The notes beneath the pieces are model-generated. The model made no database searches. It had not been told where the DNA came from and worked only from the letters and a program-made list of their open reading frames with translations. The position numbers and the translations under genes were made by a program. A DNA stretch of 64,000 bases from Brasilonema sp. CT11 (GTDB lineage Bacteria > Cyanobacteriota > Cyanobacteriia > Cyanobacteriales > Nostocaceae), in assembly GCF_017982655.1 (NCBI RefSeq), contig NZ_JABXYX010000013.1, forward strand, positions 33,254 to 97,253, given 5' to 3'. Shown here in pieces: positions 54,975-63,277 of this stretch; position 1 is the first letter of the stretch, and the number at the start of each line of letters is the position of its first letter.

Positions 54975-55538
54975 ATGACTAGTGAAGAACCTTTTGTAGA
55001 TTTACGTAAATATAACCAATCCTGGTTTGACCGAGGACGGGCAGGTTGGTATATTTTGTTATGGTGGTTTGTACAGGCGATCGCCTTCCCCCTAACCCCC
55101 CACCCGCTCAATAGTCTACGTTGCGCGTTGCTGCGGCTGTTTGGCGCTCGTGTTGGCAAAGGCGTAATCATTAGACCTACAGCTCGCTTTACTTACCCTT
55201 GGAAAATTACAATTGGGGACTACAGTTGGATAGGAGATGACGTAGTTCTCTACAGCCTTGACGATATCAACATTGGTGAGCACTGCGTCATTTCTCAAAA
55301 AAGTTACCTGTGTACTGGTAGCCATGATATAACAGACCCAGCTTTTGGGTTGAAAACAGCGAGTATCACCATTGGTAATGGAGTATGGATAGCCGCTGAT
55401 TGCTTCGTTGGACTAGGAGTAAAAATTGGGGCTAATGCTGTGATTGGCGCTCGTAGTAATGTTTTTACTGACATACCTTCTGAGCAAGTTAGCTGGGGAA
55501 CCCCTTGTACTCCTCGCTATTTAAGAAAGCGGGAGTGA
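54975..55538 (+). CDS. hpsU: WcaF-like acetyltransferase (HpsU-type)
   Basis: 187 residues. Left-handed beta-helix hexapeptide protein: GKGVIIRPTARFTYPWKITI, IGDYSWIGDDVVLYSL, SITIGNGVWIAADCFV. N-terminal VDLRKYNQSWFDRGRAGWYI and QAIAFPLTPHPLNSLRCALL is characteristic of the WcaF/HpsU group. HpsU is linked to hormogonium polysaccharide synthesis in Nostoc punctiforme; the naming is from remembered similarity and is uncertain. It would acetylate a glycan made by the two upstream glycosyltransferases (236 bp upstream). Start at 54975 follows a TAATGACTAATGAC spacer repeat. Confidence 0.72.
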   Translation: MTSEEPFVDLRKYNQSWFDRGRAGWYILLWWFVQAIAFPLTPHPLNSLRCALLRLFGARVGKGVIIRPTARFTYPWKITIGDYSWIGDDVVLYSLDDINIGEHCVISQKSYLCTGSHDITDPAFGLKTASITIGNGVWIAADCFVGLGVKIGANAVIGARSNVFTDIPSEQVSWGTPCTPRYLRKRE

Positions 55539-55553
55539 ATAAGTTAACATTCG

Positions 55554-56402
55554 TCAAACTTCTGGTTTTGGTGTTGGAGGCATGACTACTTTTTTCGCTA
55601 ATCCCAGAGTTTCCAATGTCTTAATTGCCCACCAAGTCATATCCACTTCCCACCACTGGTATCCAGCTTTTGCGACATTTGGGTGAGCATGGTGATTATT
55701 ATGCCAACCTTCTCCATAAGTTAAAAGTGCTGCCCACCAAAGATTACGAGAGTTGTCCTTCAACTGGAAACGACGATAACCGCGTAAGTGAGTTGCAGAG
55801 TTGATAAACCAAGTCGTATGCCAAAGCAATACTGCTCGCACAAAGACTCCATAGATCACAAAAGACCATCCACCCAAAGCATACAGTAGGACACCAACAG
55901 GAATTTGGAGCAGTAAGAAGGAGCGATTTAGCCAACGATAGTATGGATCACGCTCTAATTCCGCAGCAAATCGTTTGTAATGTTCGTGTTCAAAAAACTC
56001 TGGACGTGGGTAAAAAATCCAAAGCATATGACTCCACCAGAAACCACGCTTGGCAGAGTAAGGATCTTTATCTACATCTTCTGTATAGGCATGATGCAGC
56101 CGATGTCCAGCAACCCAAAAGATTGGTCCTCCTTGCATGGCGAGTGCTCCTATGGTGGCGATCGCATATTCCAACCACTTCGGCACAGAAAAACTTCGGT
56201 GAGTTAAAAGTCGGTGATACCCTAAACAAATACCAATGCTGCCAAATAACCAGTGCAGCAATATCATCACTCCCAAAGCAGACCAAGAAAAACACCAAGG
56301 AGCGAGCATTGCCAAGGCATGAAATGTACCGAAAAATGCCACGTTGGTCCAGCTCAGAGTAAGCGGCTGCTTACCAACTGCCGCAGCTGAGTTGATAGTC
56401 AT
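55554..56402 (-). CDS. desC: Delta-9 acyl-lipid desaturase
   Basis: 282 residues. Three histidine boxes of the di-iron centre are visible: HRLLTH near 62, HRLHH near 100 and HNNHH near 235. Several membrane helices surround them (ALGVMILLHWLFGSIGICL, PVGVLLYALGGWSFVIYGVF). Introduces a delta-9 double bond in membrane lipids; induced by cold in related organisms. Convergent with the acetyltransferase (15 bp) and divergent from the TetR-like gene at 56584, with palindromic sites between the two starts. Confidence 0.93.
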   Translation of the reverse strand: MTINSAAAVGKQPLTLSWTNVAFFGTFHALAMLAPWCFSWSALGVMILLHWLFGSIGICLGYHRLLTHRSFSVPKWLEYAIATIGALAMQGGPIFWVAGHRLHHAYTEDVDKDPYSAKRGFWWSHMLWIFYPRPEFFEHEHYKRFAAELERDPYYRWLNRSFLLLQIPVGVLLYALGGWSFVIYGVFVRAVLLWHTTWFINSATHLRGYRRFQLKDNSRNLWWAALLTYGEGWHNNHHAHPNVAKAGYQWWEVDMTWWAIKTLETLGLAKKVVMPPTPKPEV

Positions 56403-56435
56403 AAATCTTTCCTTTAACGTGAATGCCGTAAATAC

Positions 56436-56457
56436 ACTAGTACACTCTTGTACTAGT
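56436..56457. promoter_or_regulatory. Palindrome near desC start
   Basis: ACTAGTACA, 4-nt spacer CTCT, TGTACTAGT: a perfect 9+4+9 inverted repeat, 34 bp before the desC start codon. This size fits a TetR-type operator; it lies between divergent desC and the tetR-like gene. Confidence 0.55.
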
Positions 56458-56507
56458 TACCACATTCCCTGTCAAAACTAGCGAAGATAGCTAAAGTAAA
56501 AACAGAG

Positions 56508-56572
56508 GATGCAAGTGCTACTTACATCTGTTAGCTTAGCAAAGATAAAATTTTAATGCAAGTGCCACTTGC
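56508..56572. promoter_or_regulatory. Pair of GCAAGTG palindromes before the tetR-like gene
   Basis: GCAAGTG-C-CACTTGC at 56558-56572 is an exact palindrome with a single centre base; an imperfect version GATGCAAGTGCTACTTACATC (21 nt) lies at 56508-56528. Their position just before ATG 56584 suggests autoregulation. Confidence 0.55.
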
Positions 56573-56583
56573 ACTTTCGACTT

Positions 56584-57798
56584 ATGTCTGGGGAAATCAT
56601 TTCAACGCGACAAAGGCTGATTAATGCAGCAATGGAGTTGTTTGCAGCTCAAGGAATTACCGAAACGACAACCAAGGCAGTCGCTGAATTAGCAAAAGTT
56701 AATGAAGTGACGCTATTCCGGCAATTTGGTAATAAGCACGGATTGGTTTTGGCTGTCATTTCCGAATCACCAGTGTTTAAAGAACTTGGTCAATCTTTAA
56801 CAACACAAGCAAGTCAAACAAACAGTGTTTACCAAGCTCTCAAAGACTACTGCGAAAACCGCTTAACGGCTCTAGAACAAGTTCCAGAATTGGTACGTTC
56901 TCTGGTAGGTGAGGCAGGAAAATACCCAGTAGAAAATCGTCAGGCACTGGGAAAAAGCTTAACTCAAGCAAATGAATATGTTGCTGAATATTTAGCAACA
57001 GTCATGGAACGCGACCAATTACATATACAATTATCACCTCAAAAGCTAGCAAGTTTACTCAATAGTATGTTGTTGGGGTATGCCGTGATTGAGTTTACCA
57101 GTGAATTTCATGAACTTTGGCATGACAGAGATGAGTTTCTAGAAACTTTGGTGGCACTGTTTTTAAAGGTTGCCACACAATCCTCAAATCAAGTTAACAG
57201 TGAGTTTATTCCGACAGAAAACGTTGTAGATTTACCAGCGAATTTAGTCCACTTGGTTTTGCAAAGAGCCAAAAAATCAGAACTGCGAGATTATGCCCTG
57301 ATGTACGTTTTGTTTGGCGCAGGCTTATCTGCAGAAGAAATTGCTCACTTAGAGCGATCGCACCAAATCCAAAATTCCAACCAGTACTTATTGCAAATTA
57401 CTCAAGGCGCTACTCGACAAGTTCCTGTGAATCAGTGGATTATGGGTAAACGATATGGATCGTATACTCGTAATCCCTTAACTCAGTGGCTCAAAAGTCG
57501 AAAAGATGACCACTCCGCATTCTTTCTTAATGATGATGGAATGCCAATTTCAGAAGTAGAAATACAACACCGGTGGCAAATATTAACTGAGGAATTATTA
57601 ACACCAGAAGGGCAACAGCCAGTTATTGAGCAAGCTCAACAGACATGGTGTGTAGAAATGTTAATGAAGGGAATGAATTTAGAAGATATGAGTATAATTA
57701 CAGGCTGGACTCGCACAAAATTACAAGCGTATGCTCGTAGAGCTAAAGAAAAATCAGCTTTAGAGCAAGCGATTCGCCTCGATCATAAGCCACAGTAG
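56584..57798 (+). CDS. TetR-like regulator fused to degenerate tyrosine-recombinase domain
   Basis: 404 residues from ATG 56584 (an in-frame TTG at 56569 overlaps the operator-like palindrome). N-terminal TetR domain about 5-65: TRQRLINAAMELFAAQGITE, VAELAKVNEVTLFRQFGNKH; a helical regulator core to about 205. From about 215 a second domain resembles a phage-type integrase fold: LRDYALMYVLFGAGLSAEEIAHL, then RQVPVNQWIMG, GMNLEDMSIITGWTRTKLQAYARRAKE. The catalytic Arg of the GLR motif is Ser and no HxxR motif is seen, though a Tyr is at the expected end, so recombination activity is unlikely. Unusual fusion. Confidence 0.8.
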   Translation: MSGEIISTRQRLINAAMELFAAQGITETTTKAVAELAKVNEVTLFRQFGNKHGLVLAVISESPVFKELGQSLTTQASQTNSVYQALKDYCENRLTALEQVPELVRSLVGEAGKYPVENRQALGKSLTQANEYVAEYLATVMERDQLHIQLSPQKLASLLNSMLLGYAVIEFTSEFHELWHDRDEFLETLVALFLKVATQSSNQVNSEFIPTENVVDLPANLVHLVLQRAKKSELRDYALMYVLFGAGLSAEEIAHLERSHQIQNSNQYLLQITQGATRQVPVNQWIMGKRYGSYTRNPLTQWLKSRKDDHSAFFLNDDGMPISEVEIQHRWQILTEELLTPEGQQPVIEQAQQTWCVEMLMKGMNLEDMSIITGWTRTKLQAYARRAKEKSALEQAIRLDHKPQ

Positions 57799-57809
57799 CA
57801 ATGAATACA

Positions 57810-58250
57810 TCACTGACTCTCTTCTGGCAGCCAATCTTCATCTAATACGAACTCTACAGGATATGGACACTCTTTTGGAAACACTGAAATCTGTATATTA
57901 GTTTGCTTCGCTGCTTGGTGGCGTGCGCGTTGGTAACTCTCTTCAAGTTGCTCTGTAGGATAGTTTTTAAGACTAGGACTATCTTCAATTGCTAATTCAA
58001 TTTGAGTGCGTGCATCAGTGATAAAATCTAGCCAGCTATCCGAGCGACGCTGAGGTTGATATTGCCACTTGAGCAAATGTAGTAGAAGGCGAGTTAGTTG
58101 ACTCGCAATCCCGCGCCGCTCACTTTTACCCAACTCTTCGACCTCTGAAATCAGATGCTCTACATCAATTTCATGCCAGCGACGTTCCCGCAAGAATTGG
58201 GCTGTCTGGTCAATCCATGAATTAAAATCTGTCAAATACGCTTCGTTCAT
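57810..58250 (-). CDS. DUF29-family protein
   Basis: 146 residues from ATG 58250. DUF29 features: FNSWIDQTAQFLRERRWHEI, VEHLISEVEELGKSERR, LLLHLLKWQYQPQRRSDSW. These small cyanobacterial proteins are abundant and uncharacterised, often next to toxin-antitoxin genes. An in-frame extension to 58355 is read through a decayed toxin gene and was not used. The start ATG overlaps the TGA of the toxin-remnant frame (58247-58250). Function unknown. Confidence 0.85.
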   Translation of the reverse strand: MNEAYLTDFNSWIDQTAQFLRERRWHEIDVEHLISEVEELGKSERRGIASQLTRLLLHLLKWQYQPQRRSDSWLDFITDARTQIELAIEDSPSLKNYPTEQLEESYQRARHQAAKQTNIQISVFPKECPYPVEFVLDEDWLPEESQ

Positions 58251-58300
58251 GACTCGCTTTCTACTGCTAATACAGCATCGCTGACTGTGTCTACAGCATC

Positions 58301-58360
58301 TCAATAATAACGCTTGACCAAGCCAACAATTTGACCCTGTAGCTGGATTAACCATTCCAT
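58301..58360 (-). pseudogene. Truncated PIN-domain toxin remnant
   Basis: Nineteen codons from ATG 58360, beginning MEWLIQLQGQIVGL, which matches the start of PIN-domain toxins paired with this kind of antitoxin. The frame then hits TGA at 58301. The first catalytic Asp and the rest of the PIN domain are gone. The same frame resumes weakly (DAVDTVSDAVLAVESES) up to the DUF29 start. Confidence 0.5.
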
Positions 58361-58563
58361 GAATCTCTTTCCCGATTCACATATTCTTGAGCATCAATAT
58401 CCTGCCAAATCTCTTTTCCCAGCCCTTCTAATTCCATAATGCTGCGTTTGGGTTTAGGGGTTATGCGCCGACGCACGAGCGCAGCTAACTCCTCTAACAA
58501 GCAGAGTTGTTCATCTGGTGTGAGGTTTTCAACTTGGCGACGGATTTCTTGGTAGGTAGCCAT
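58348..58563 (-). CDS. VapB-like antitoxin, orphan
   Basis: 71 residues: MATYQEIRRQVENLTPDEQL, LLEELAALVRRRI, then ELEGLGKEIWQDIDAQEYVN and a C-terminal RERDSWNG. This is a common cyanobacterial antitoxin that precedes a PIN toxin by an overlap; here the toxin start overlaps its last codons (58360) but the toxin is truncated. So the antitoxin is intact but orphaned. Confidence 0.7.
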   Translation of the reverse strand: MATYQEIRRQVENLTPDEQLCLLEELAALVRRRITPKPKRSIMELEGLGKEIWQDIDAQEYVNRERDSWNG

Positions 58564-58691
58564 AATGCTTTCTCAATTTTGCCTGTATAGCTGATCGTGC
58601 CATGTTGCCATTACATAGACTAACAACCTACAATTTGTAGACAACAAAGCAGATATCAAAATATTAGTATCAAAAACCGCAACGTATCGCA

Positions 58692-58931
58692 CTAATCCTC
58701 ATGCACCACTTTATCAACGAAAGCTTCGCGCTCCTGCTCGGTCATTGTATCCCAGTTGTAGCCTCGTTCTTGAGCAATAAGTCTAACTTTATCGACTCCA
58801 TAGCAAGGGTAGTGCCTCCCACTGCCCCACTGTTGGAGAAGTAGGAATCTAAACACCTCTACTTACTGTTCGCTAAGTAGCTGTTTAACTAATTCAATGA
58901 CTTGCTCATTGATCAGCTTTAATGTGGGCAT
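58692..58931 (-). pseudogene. Antitoxin-like gene with in-frame stop
   Basis: An 80-codon frame from ATG 58931 with TAA as codon 23: MPTLKLINEQVIELVKQLLS, EQ, stop, then VEVFRFLLLQQWG and GVDKVRLIAQERGYNWDTMT, EQEREAFVDKVVHED. The last part matches small cyanobacterial antitoxin-like proteins ending in ERG-x-NWD-x-M-x-E-x-EREAF. A Lys codon has probably become TAA. Close to hicBA. Confidence 0.5.
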
Positions 58932-59006
58932 CTTGTCTGTTTTGAAGATTGTGGAACCACTTCTAATTGAACGTTCCCATTATAGTGTTAGACCGCGACT
59001 GCCTCT

Positions 59007-59228
59007 CTACAGTAATGACACGAATTCTTCAACGCTAAGTTCAACGTCTCGAATAATAGCTCGAAGTGTGCCCTTAGCCAACTCCTGATGATCTGGGACA
59101 ACAATTTGAGCAAATGGCTCATCTCTTCGCAGAATAATGTGACTGCTCTCTCTACGTTTTTGGTAGAAACCAATCTTTTCCAAAGCTTTGATACACTCTC
59201 TTCCTGAAATACTGGGTAACTTGCTCAC
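59007..59228 (-). CDS. hicA: HicA toxin
   Basis: 73 residues. dsRBD-like mRNA interferase: LPSISGRECIKALEKIGFYQ, the catalytic His in SSHIILRRDEP near 30, VPDHQELAKGTLRAIIRDV. Overlaps the end of hicB by 4 nt (ATG at 59228, hicB ends at 59225), the usual coupled hicB-hicA order is therefore present. Cleaves mRNA under stress unless bound by HicB. Confidence 0.93.
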   Translation of the reverse strand: MSKLPSISGRECIKALEKIGFYQKRRESSHIILRRDEPFAQIVVPDHQELAKGTLRAIIRDVELSVEEFVSLL

Positions 59229-59443
59229 ACGACTACTAGGAATGTTTCAAAATTGTCTTCTGGCACAGGTAAGCCATCTTCTTCCAATGCATTCACGTAG
59301 CCTGCAATAGCTTCCTTGATGTTCGACAAAGCCTCCTCCTTAGTGTTTCCCTGGCTAATACATCCTTTTAGGCTTGGACACTCTACAACCCAATAACCAT
59401 CTTCATCCTTATATAAAATGACTTGCCTTGTATGCCGATTCAT
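59225..59443 (-). CDS. hicB: HicB antitoxin
   Basis: 72 residues. HicB fold: YKDEDGYWVVECPSLKGCIS, QGNTKEEALSNIKEAIAGYV, NALEEDGLPVPED. It lacks a C-terminal DNA-binding domain, as do many short HicB forms, so autoregulation may be weak. Neutralises HicA encoded immediately downstream with a 4-nt overlap. The only intact toxin-antitoxin pair in the window. Confidence 0.92.
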   Translation of the reverse strand: MNRHTRQVILYKDEDGYWVVECPSLKGCISQGNTKEEALSNIKEAIAGYVNALEEDGLPVPEDNFETFLVVV

Positions 59444-59495
59444 AGTTACAAACTATATAGTCTTTCCTCATTTTACCCTTGAATATAGGTGTATC

Positions 59496-59780
59496 TTAAC
59501 TTAGACTAAACCAGCAACAGATCATGAGAAAAGTGAGCCAATAACCCCACAAACAAAAAATCCCGCCATCGTCTAAAGCTTGGTGTTGATGGCGCTTACA
59601 CAAAGTTGAAAACCAACCGGAGTCACAACCATCCAAGCTAATCTGTCCCTCGTCATATTTATACTGTTGTGGCAACCGACCTGCAAAACCAGCGTACCAA
59701 AATTCATAATCATCAGGTTGTTGAGGGCGAAGGATGAGGCACTCAGTGTTAATCGTTAGTGTCCAAGACATTTCAGTCAT
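59496..59780 (-). pseudogene. N-terminal fragment of GNAT-like acetyltransferase
   Basis: 94 codons. The first 70 resemble the start of RimJ/GNAT acetyltransferases (LTINTECLILRPQQPDDYEF, WYAGFAGRLPQQYKYDEGQI), but the acetyl-CoA binding part is missing and the tail (ALDDGGIFCLWGYWLTFLMI) is out of the family pattern. Probably truncated by a deletion or frameshift near 59570. Confidence 0.5.
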
Positions 59781-59939
59781 TATGAACGTAATCAGCCCAA
59801 TTCACTGATCCAAACTTAGCACCGAACGCTAAACAGATAACCTCAAACCACTGCCACAACAGGTCTTGGTTATTTAATTTTCCTGCCGGAGGATCTGTGT
59901 CGCTTTGCCACAGATCCCTCTTGTAGTTTTTACCGATGG

Positions 59940-60716
59940 TTAAGCCTTACTTTCCCGTAACGTGAGGATTTCAACGCCGTCTTCAGTAACGGCGAGAGTG
60001 TGCTCAAATTGAGCGGAAAGTTTGCGATCGCGTGTCACAGCAGTCCAACCATCACCCAAATGTTCAACTTCCCACGTACCTTCGTTAATCATCGGCTCTA
60101 TGGTAAAAACCATACCAGGTCGCAGACGTTTTCCCTTACCACGGATACCGTAATGAGGTATTTCCGGCGCAGTGTGGAAAACGTTGCTGACACCGTGTCC
60201 TACGAAGTCTCGCACCACAGAAAAGCCCTGCGCCTCAGCATACTCCTGAATGGCTGCACCAATATCTCCAATACGTGCTTGTGGCTTAACTTCAGCAATA
60301 CCTCTTCTGAGGCATTCCTCTGTCACCTCTACCAACTTTTTGGCTTTTGGGGAAGGGGTACCAACAAAGAATGTCTTGGATGTATCACCGTGATAGCCAT
60401 CAACAAGCGGCGTCACATCAATATTAATGATGTCACCTTCCTTGAGAATTTGCTTGGCATTAGGAATGCCGTGACAGATGACTTCATTCACACTCGTGCA
60501 AATTGACTTAGGAAAACCCTTGTAGCCAAGAGGTGCACTTTTTGCACCATGCGCCTGTGTCCACCGTTCGGCTTCGTCATTCAGTTCAAGAGTACTAACC
60601 CCCGGCTTCACCAGTGGTTCAAGATGGTGTAAGAGTTCGGCTGCCAAGCGTCCAGCCTTACGCATTTTATCTAGTTCTCTGTTAGATAGAATAACAATTG
60701 TTTCACTTTTCATCAA
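59940..60716 (-). CDS. map: Methionine aminopeptidase, type I
   Basis: 258 residues. Removes the N-terminal Met from nascent proteins; di-metal hydrolase. Visible metal ligands: VICHGIPN (His), NIDVTPLVDGYHGDTSKTFF (two Asp), GHGVSNVFH (His), FTIEPMIN (Glu) and QFEHTLAVTEDG (Glu). No zinc-finger extension, so the short bacterial form. Start at 60716 (MMKSETI), or one codon later. One of several map genes likely in such a genome. Confidence 0.96.
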   Translation of the reverse strand: MMKSETIVILSNRELDKMRKAGRLAAELLHHLEPLVKPGVSTLELNDEAERWTQAHGAKSAPLGYKGFPKSICTSVNEVICHGIPNAKQILKEGDIINIDVTPLVDGYHGDTSKTFFVGTPSPKAKKLVEVTEECLRRGIAEVKPQARIGDIGAAIQEYAEAQGFSVVRDFVGHGVSNVFHTAPEIPHYGIRGKGKRLRPGMVFTIEPMINEGTWEVEHLGDGWTAVTRDRKLSAQFEHTLAVTEDGVEILTLRESKA

Positions 60717-60813
60717 ATTTCGTCTAAAGAAGAATCTCCCATAAATATAGTTTGCCGTGTTTGTGTGGATAACTGTATATTGGTTTGAGCAACAGCAAAC
60801 TCAACTAATCCTT

Positions 60814-61827
60814 TTATGGTTGGGTTTCATCCTCAACAACCACAGTCAACCCCATTTCGGCAGAACGTCTTGCTGCATCTGCAACCTTGAGGGTGTACAA
60901 GCTTTCTTCTGGGGTGACGTACAAGGGAGTGCCATCAATAAGATGGTCTAACACCATTGTCGTATCTTTGGCAAGCAAACCGCGACGAGCACCAACTTCT
61001 ATCGGTTTTGTTTCTCCTCGCTGTACCAAAACTCCCTTATCGCCATCAAAAATTAATCCGCCATCTTCACCATGAACCTCAAATCTACGTTCTGCCTGCC
61101 ACAAAGTTTCACCTTTACCATAGACAACGTGGGCTAACAGTCCGCTATTGAAGGACAAATGAGTATCACAGAAACAGCTTTGGTAATACTCTTTCTCTAT
61201 TTGCCAAAATCGGTTATGACAGTTAACCGAGACAACTTTACCAAACAAATCCACAAGACGGTGCAATCGAGAAAGTGCGCCAATCAAAGGAAAGCCGAAA
61301 AGCTCATGATTGTACGTCCATTTGCGGGGTGCAGGATGTTCCGGCTTGGTTGTGTTGTAGCGCACAAAAAAGACTTGACCAACTTGTGATAGATGTTGTT
61401 TCAAAGATTGATGCAATCCACCCAAAAGTTCGATATGTTCAACATGGAGGAATTTTTTTTGTGCTTTTGCGAAGGCAATGAGTTCTTCAGCTTCTGCCAC
61501 GTTTAAAGAAAGAGGGTATTCTACAACAACGTGTTTACCATTCTTAAGTGCTTGTCGGGCGATTATACCATGATCCCGAGTCACAGTACAAATCATAACT
61601 AAGTCTATGTTGTCTTGCTCGACCAGTTGCTGCCAAGAATTTACGACCATTATCTGGTAATTTTTAGCAAAAGCTTGTGTCTTCTCTGGTGTGTGACCGA
61701 CAACAGCGACTAAATGGGAGCGCTCATCATGCAGCAATGCTTCCGCCCGTAATTTTGCTGTATATCCAGTACCAACCAAACCCACTCGTATGGGGTGTTT
61801 TTGCGAAAAAGTAGAATTATCGTACAT
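60814..61827 (-). CDS. bvdR: Biliverdin reductase
   Basis: 337 residues from ATG 61827 (MYDNSTFSQKHPIRVGLVGT), preferred over the 61863 start. Gfo/Idh/MocA-like fold with NAD(P) motif VGLVGTGYTAKLRAEALL; VVVEYPLSLNVAEAEELIAF, LHVEHIELLGGLHQSLKQHL and PAPRKWTYNHELFGFPLIGA closely match my memory of cyanobacterial BvdR (Synechocystis slr1784). It reduces biliverdin at C10 to bilirubin and is linked to normal phycobilisome assembly in Synechocystis. Location near two ferredoxin genes and far phycoerythrin genes fits bilin metabolism. Confidence 0.85.
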   Translation of the reverse strand: MYDNSTFSQKHPIRVGLVGTGYTAKLRAEALLHDERSHLVAVVGHTPEKTQAFAKNYQIMVVNSWQQLVEQDNIDLVMICTVTRDHGIIARQALKNGKHVVVEYPLSLNVAEAEELIAFAKAQKKFLHVEHIELLGGLHQSLKQHLSQVGQVFFVRYNTTKPEHPAPRKWTYNHELFGFPLIGALSRLHRLVDLFGKVVSVNCHNRFWQIEKEYYQSCFCDTHLSFNSGLLAHVVYGKGETLWQAERRFEVHGEDGGLIFDGDKGVLVQRGETKPIEVGARRGLLAKDTTMVLDHLIDGTPLYVTPEESLYTLKVADAARRSAEMGLTVVVEDETQP

Positions 61828-61965
61828 TATGATTGTTACTATCTTGAAAATAAGAATCATCAACCGTGAAAATAACCCTATTTTCCTATTTTTGATTCAA
61901 AAAGCGTGACATAAATCAACTTACCTAAGATTGATATATTTAGCAATTTTTTATACTACTATTTC

Positions 61966-62103
61966 CAGTTACATTTCTTTTTTTTTTTTTCGTAATATCA
62001 CAAGTGAAGCAATTTCAATGAACGACTGATTTAGTTAAAATAAACCGTTGTATTTGCTTTAAGATAATTTATACGATCCGTTTGCAAAAGAGAGGATAAC
62101 TAA
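61966..62103 (+). promoter_or_regulatory. Leader of first ferredoxin gene (duplicated)
   Basis: Shares blocks GTGAAGCAA, CGTTGTATTTGCTT, GATAA-TTATAC and ATCCGTTTGCAAAAG with the region 63139-63277 before the second ferredoxin gene. Includes a ribosome site AGAGGATAAC. Probably contains the promoter of each gene. Confidence 0.65.
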
Positions 62104-62400
<297 letters not shown>

Positions 62401-62439
62401 AGGTTAGGCACCTCAAAAATTAACCTTTTCCAAAAAGTC

Positions 62440-62530
62440 AGGACTTACGCAAAAATAACCCAATTCTGTCATTGCGACCGAAGGGAAGCAATCGCAAAGC
62501 CTTATTTTTCGTCGCGAGTGCGTAAGTCCT
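62440..62530. mobile_element. 91-bp MITE-like insertion
   Basis: Terminal inverted repeats AGGACTTACGCA / TGCGTAAGTCCT (12 bp, exact). Flanked by AAAAGTC on both sides (62433-62439 and 62531-62537), a 7-bp target duplication. The homologous region after the second ferredoxin gene (about 63600-63625) is uninterrupted, showing the empty site. No ORF; contains the GTCATTGCGA/AAGCAATCGC core of the dispersed repeat family. Confidence 0.75.
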
Positions 62531-62537
62531 AAAAGTC

Positions 62538-63138
62538 ACTGATGTAGCAGGAATAGAAAAAAGCAGCATAGTAAACAGAAAAGATTTCTCTTTACTATGT
62601 TTGGTCTGTTCCTTACACTTACTTTGCCAATAAATCTAGGGCGTCGGTCAAGTATTTGTAATTGACTCTATGCAATGTTTATGCATATCCAATTTTTGAT
62701 AGAATTGGGCAGGTTACAAGCAAGTCAGTTAGGTGAGTGAAAGTACAAAAGCTATAAATGCAGATTGTGTTTGCATTGTCAACCGTTATTACTTGACCGC
62801 CTCTCTAGATTTACCGTTATTAAGCTAAACACATCTAATTTTCCAAAGTGAGCCAAACCATCCAAAGGTTTGAGGTGACAAACTATCCAAGTTGAATTTA
62901 GAACAGCTTGCAAGCAGGAACACAGGGAACTGTATGCCCCTGCTTGATTATTTACAGCATTTTTCAGATATGCAGACATACGTTTGACAGGGAGGAAACC
63001 ACAGAGTCAGGGAGTAGAGAGTGGTATAGTCAAATCAATTGAAAAACGCTGTAAAAACCTAGGAAGTTGATGCTCGTTATTATAAATAAAACTTATATTT
63101 AATAACTCACAAAATTTCATTACTAATCGAGTTGAATT
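62538..63138. other. Spacer between the two ferredoxin genes
   Basis: About 600 bp, no supported gene. It follows the MITE-like element and precedes the second duplicated leader. No recognisable elements. Confidence 0.5.
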
Positions 63139-63277
63139 TCTGGTTACATGCTTTTATTTTTCTCGTAGTATCAGAAGTGAAGCAAATTTTAACCAATGGC
63201 TGATCTGATAAGATGAGTCGTTGTATTTGCTTCAGGATAACTTATACAATCCGTTTGCAAAAGAAGAGGATGACAAA
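63139..63277 (+). promoter_or_regulatory. Leader of second ferredoxin gene (duplicated)
   Basis: Counterpart of 61966-62103, with the same order of conserved blocks (GTGAAGCAA, CGTTGTATTTGCTT, ATCCGTTTGCAAAAG) and ribosome site AGAGGATGAC before ATG 63278. Confidence 0.65.

Noticed and set aside
57810-58355. Longer version of the DUF29 protein starting at 58355
   Set aside because: The extra 35 residues come from the truncated toxin region in another frame; the DUF29 family starts at about 58250.
62779-62979. A 66-codon minus-strand frame between the ferredoxin genes
   Set aside because: No ribosome site, no recognised features, and it lies in a repeat-bearing spacer.
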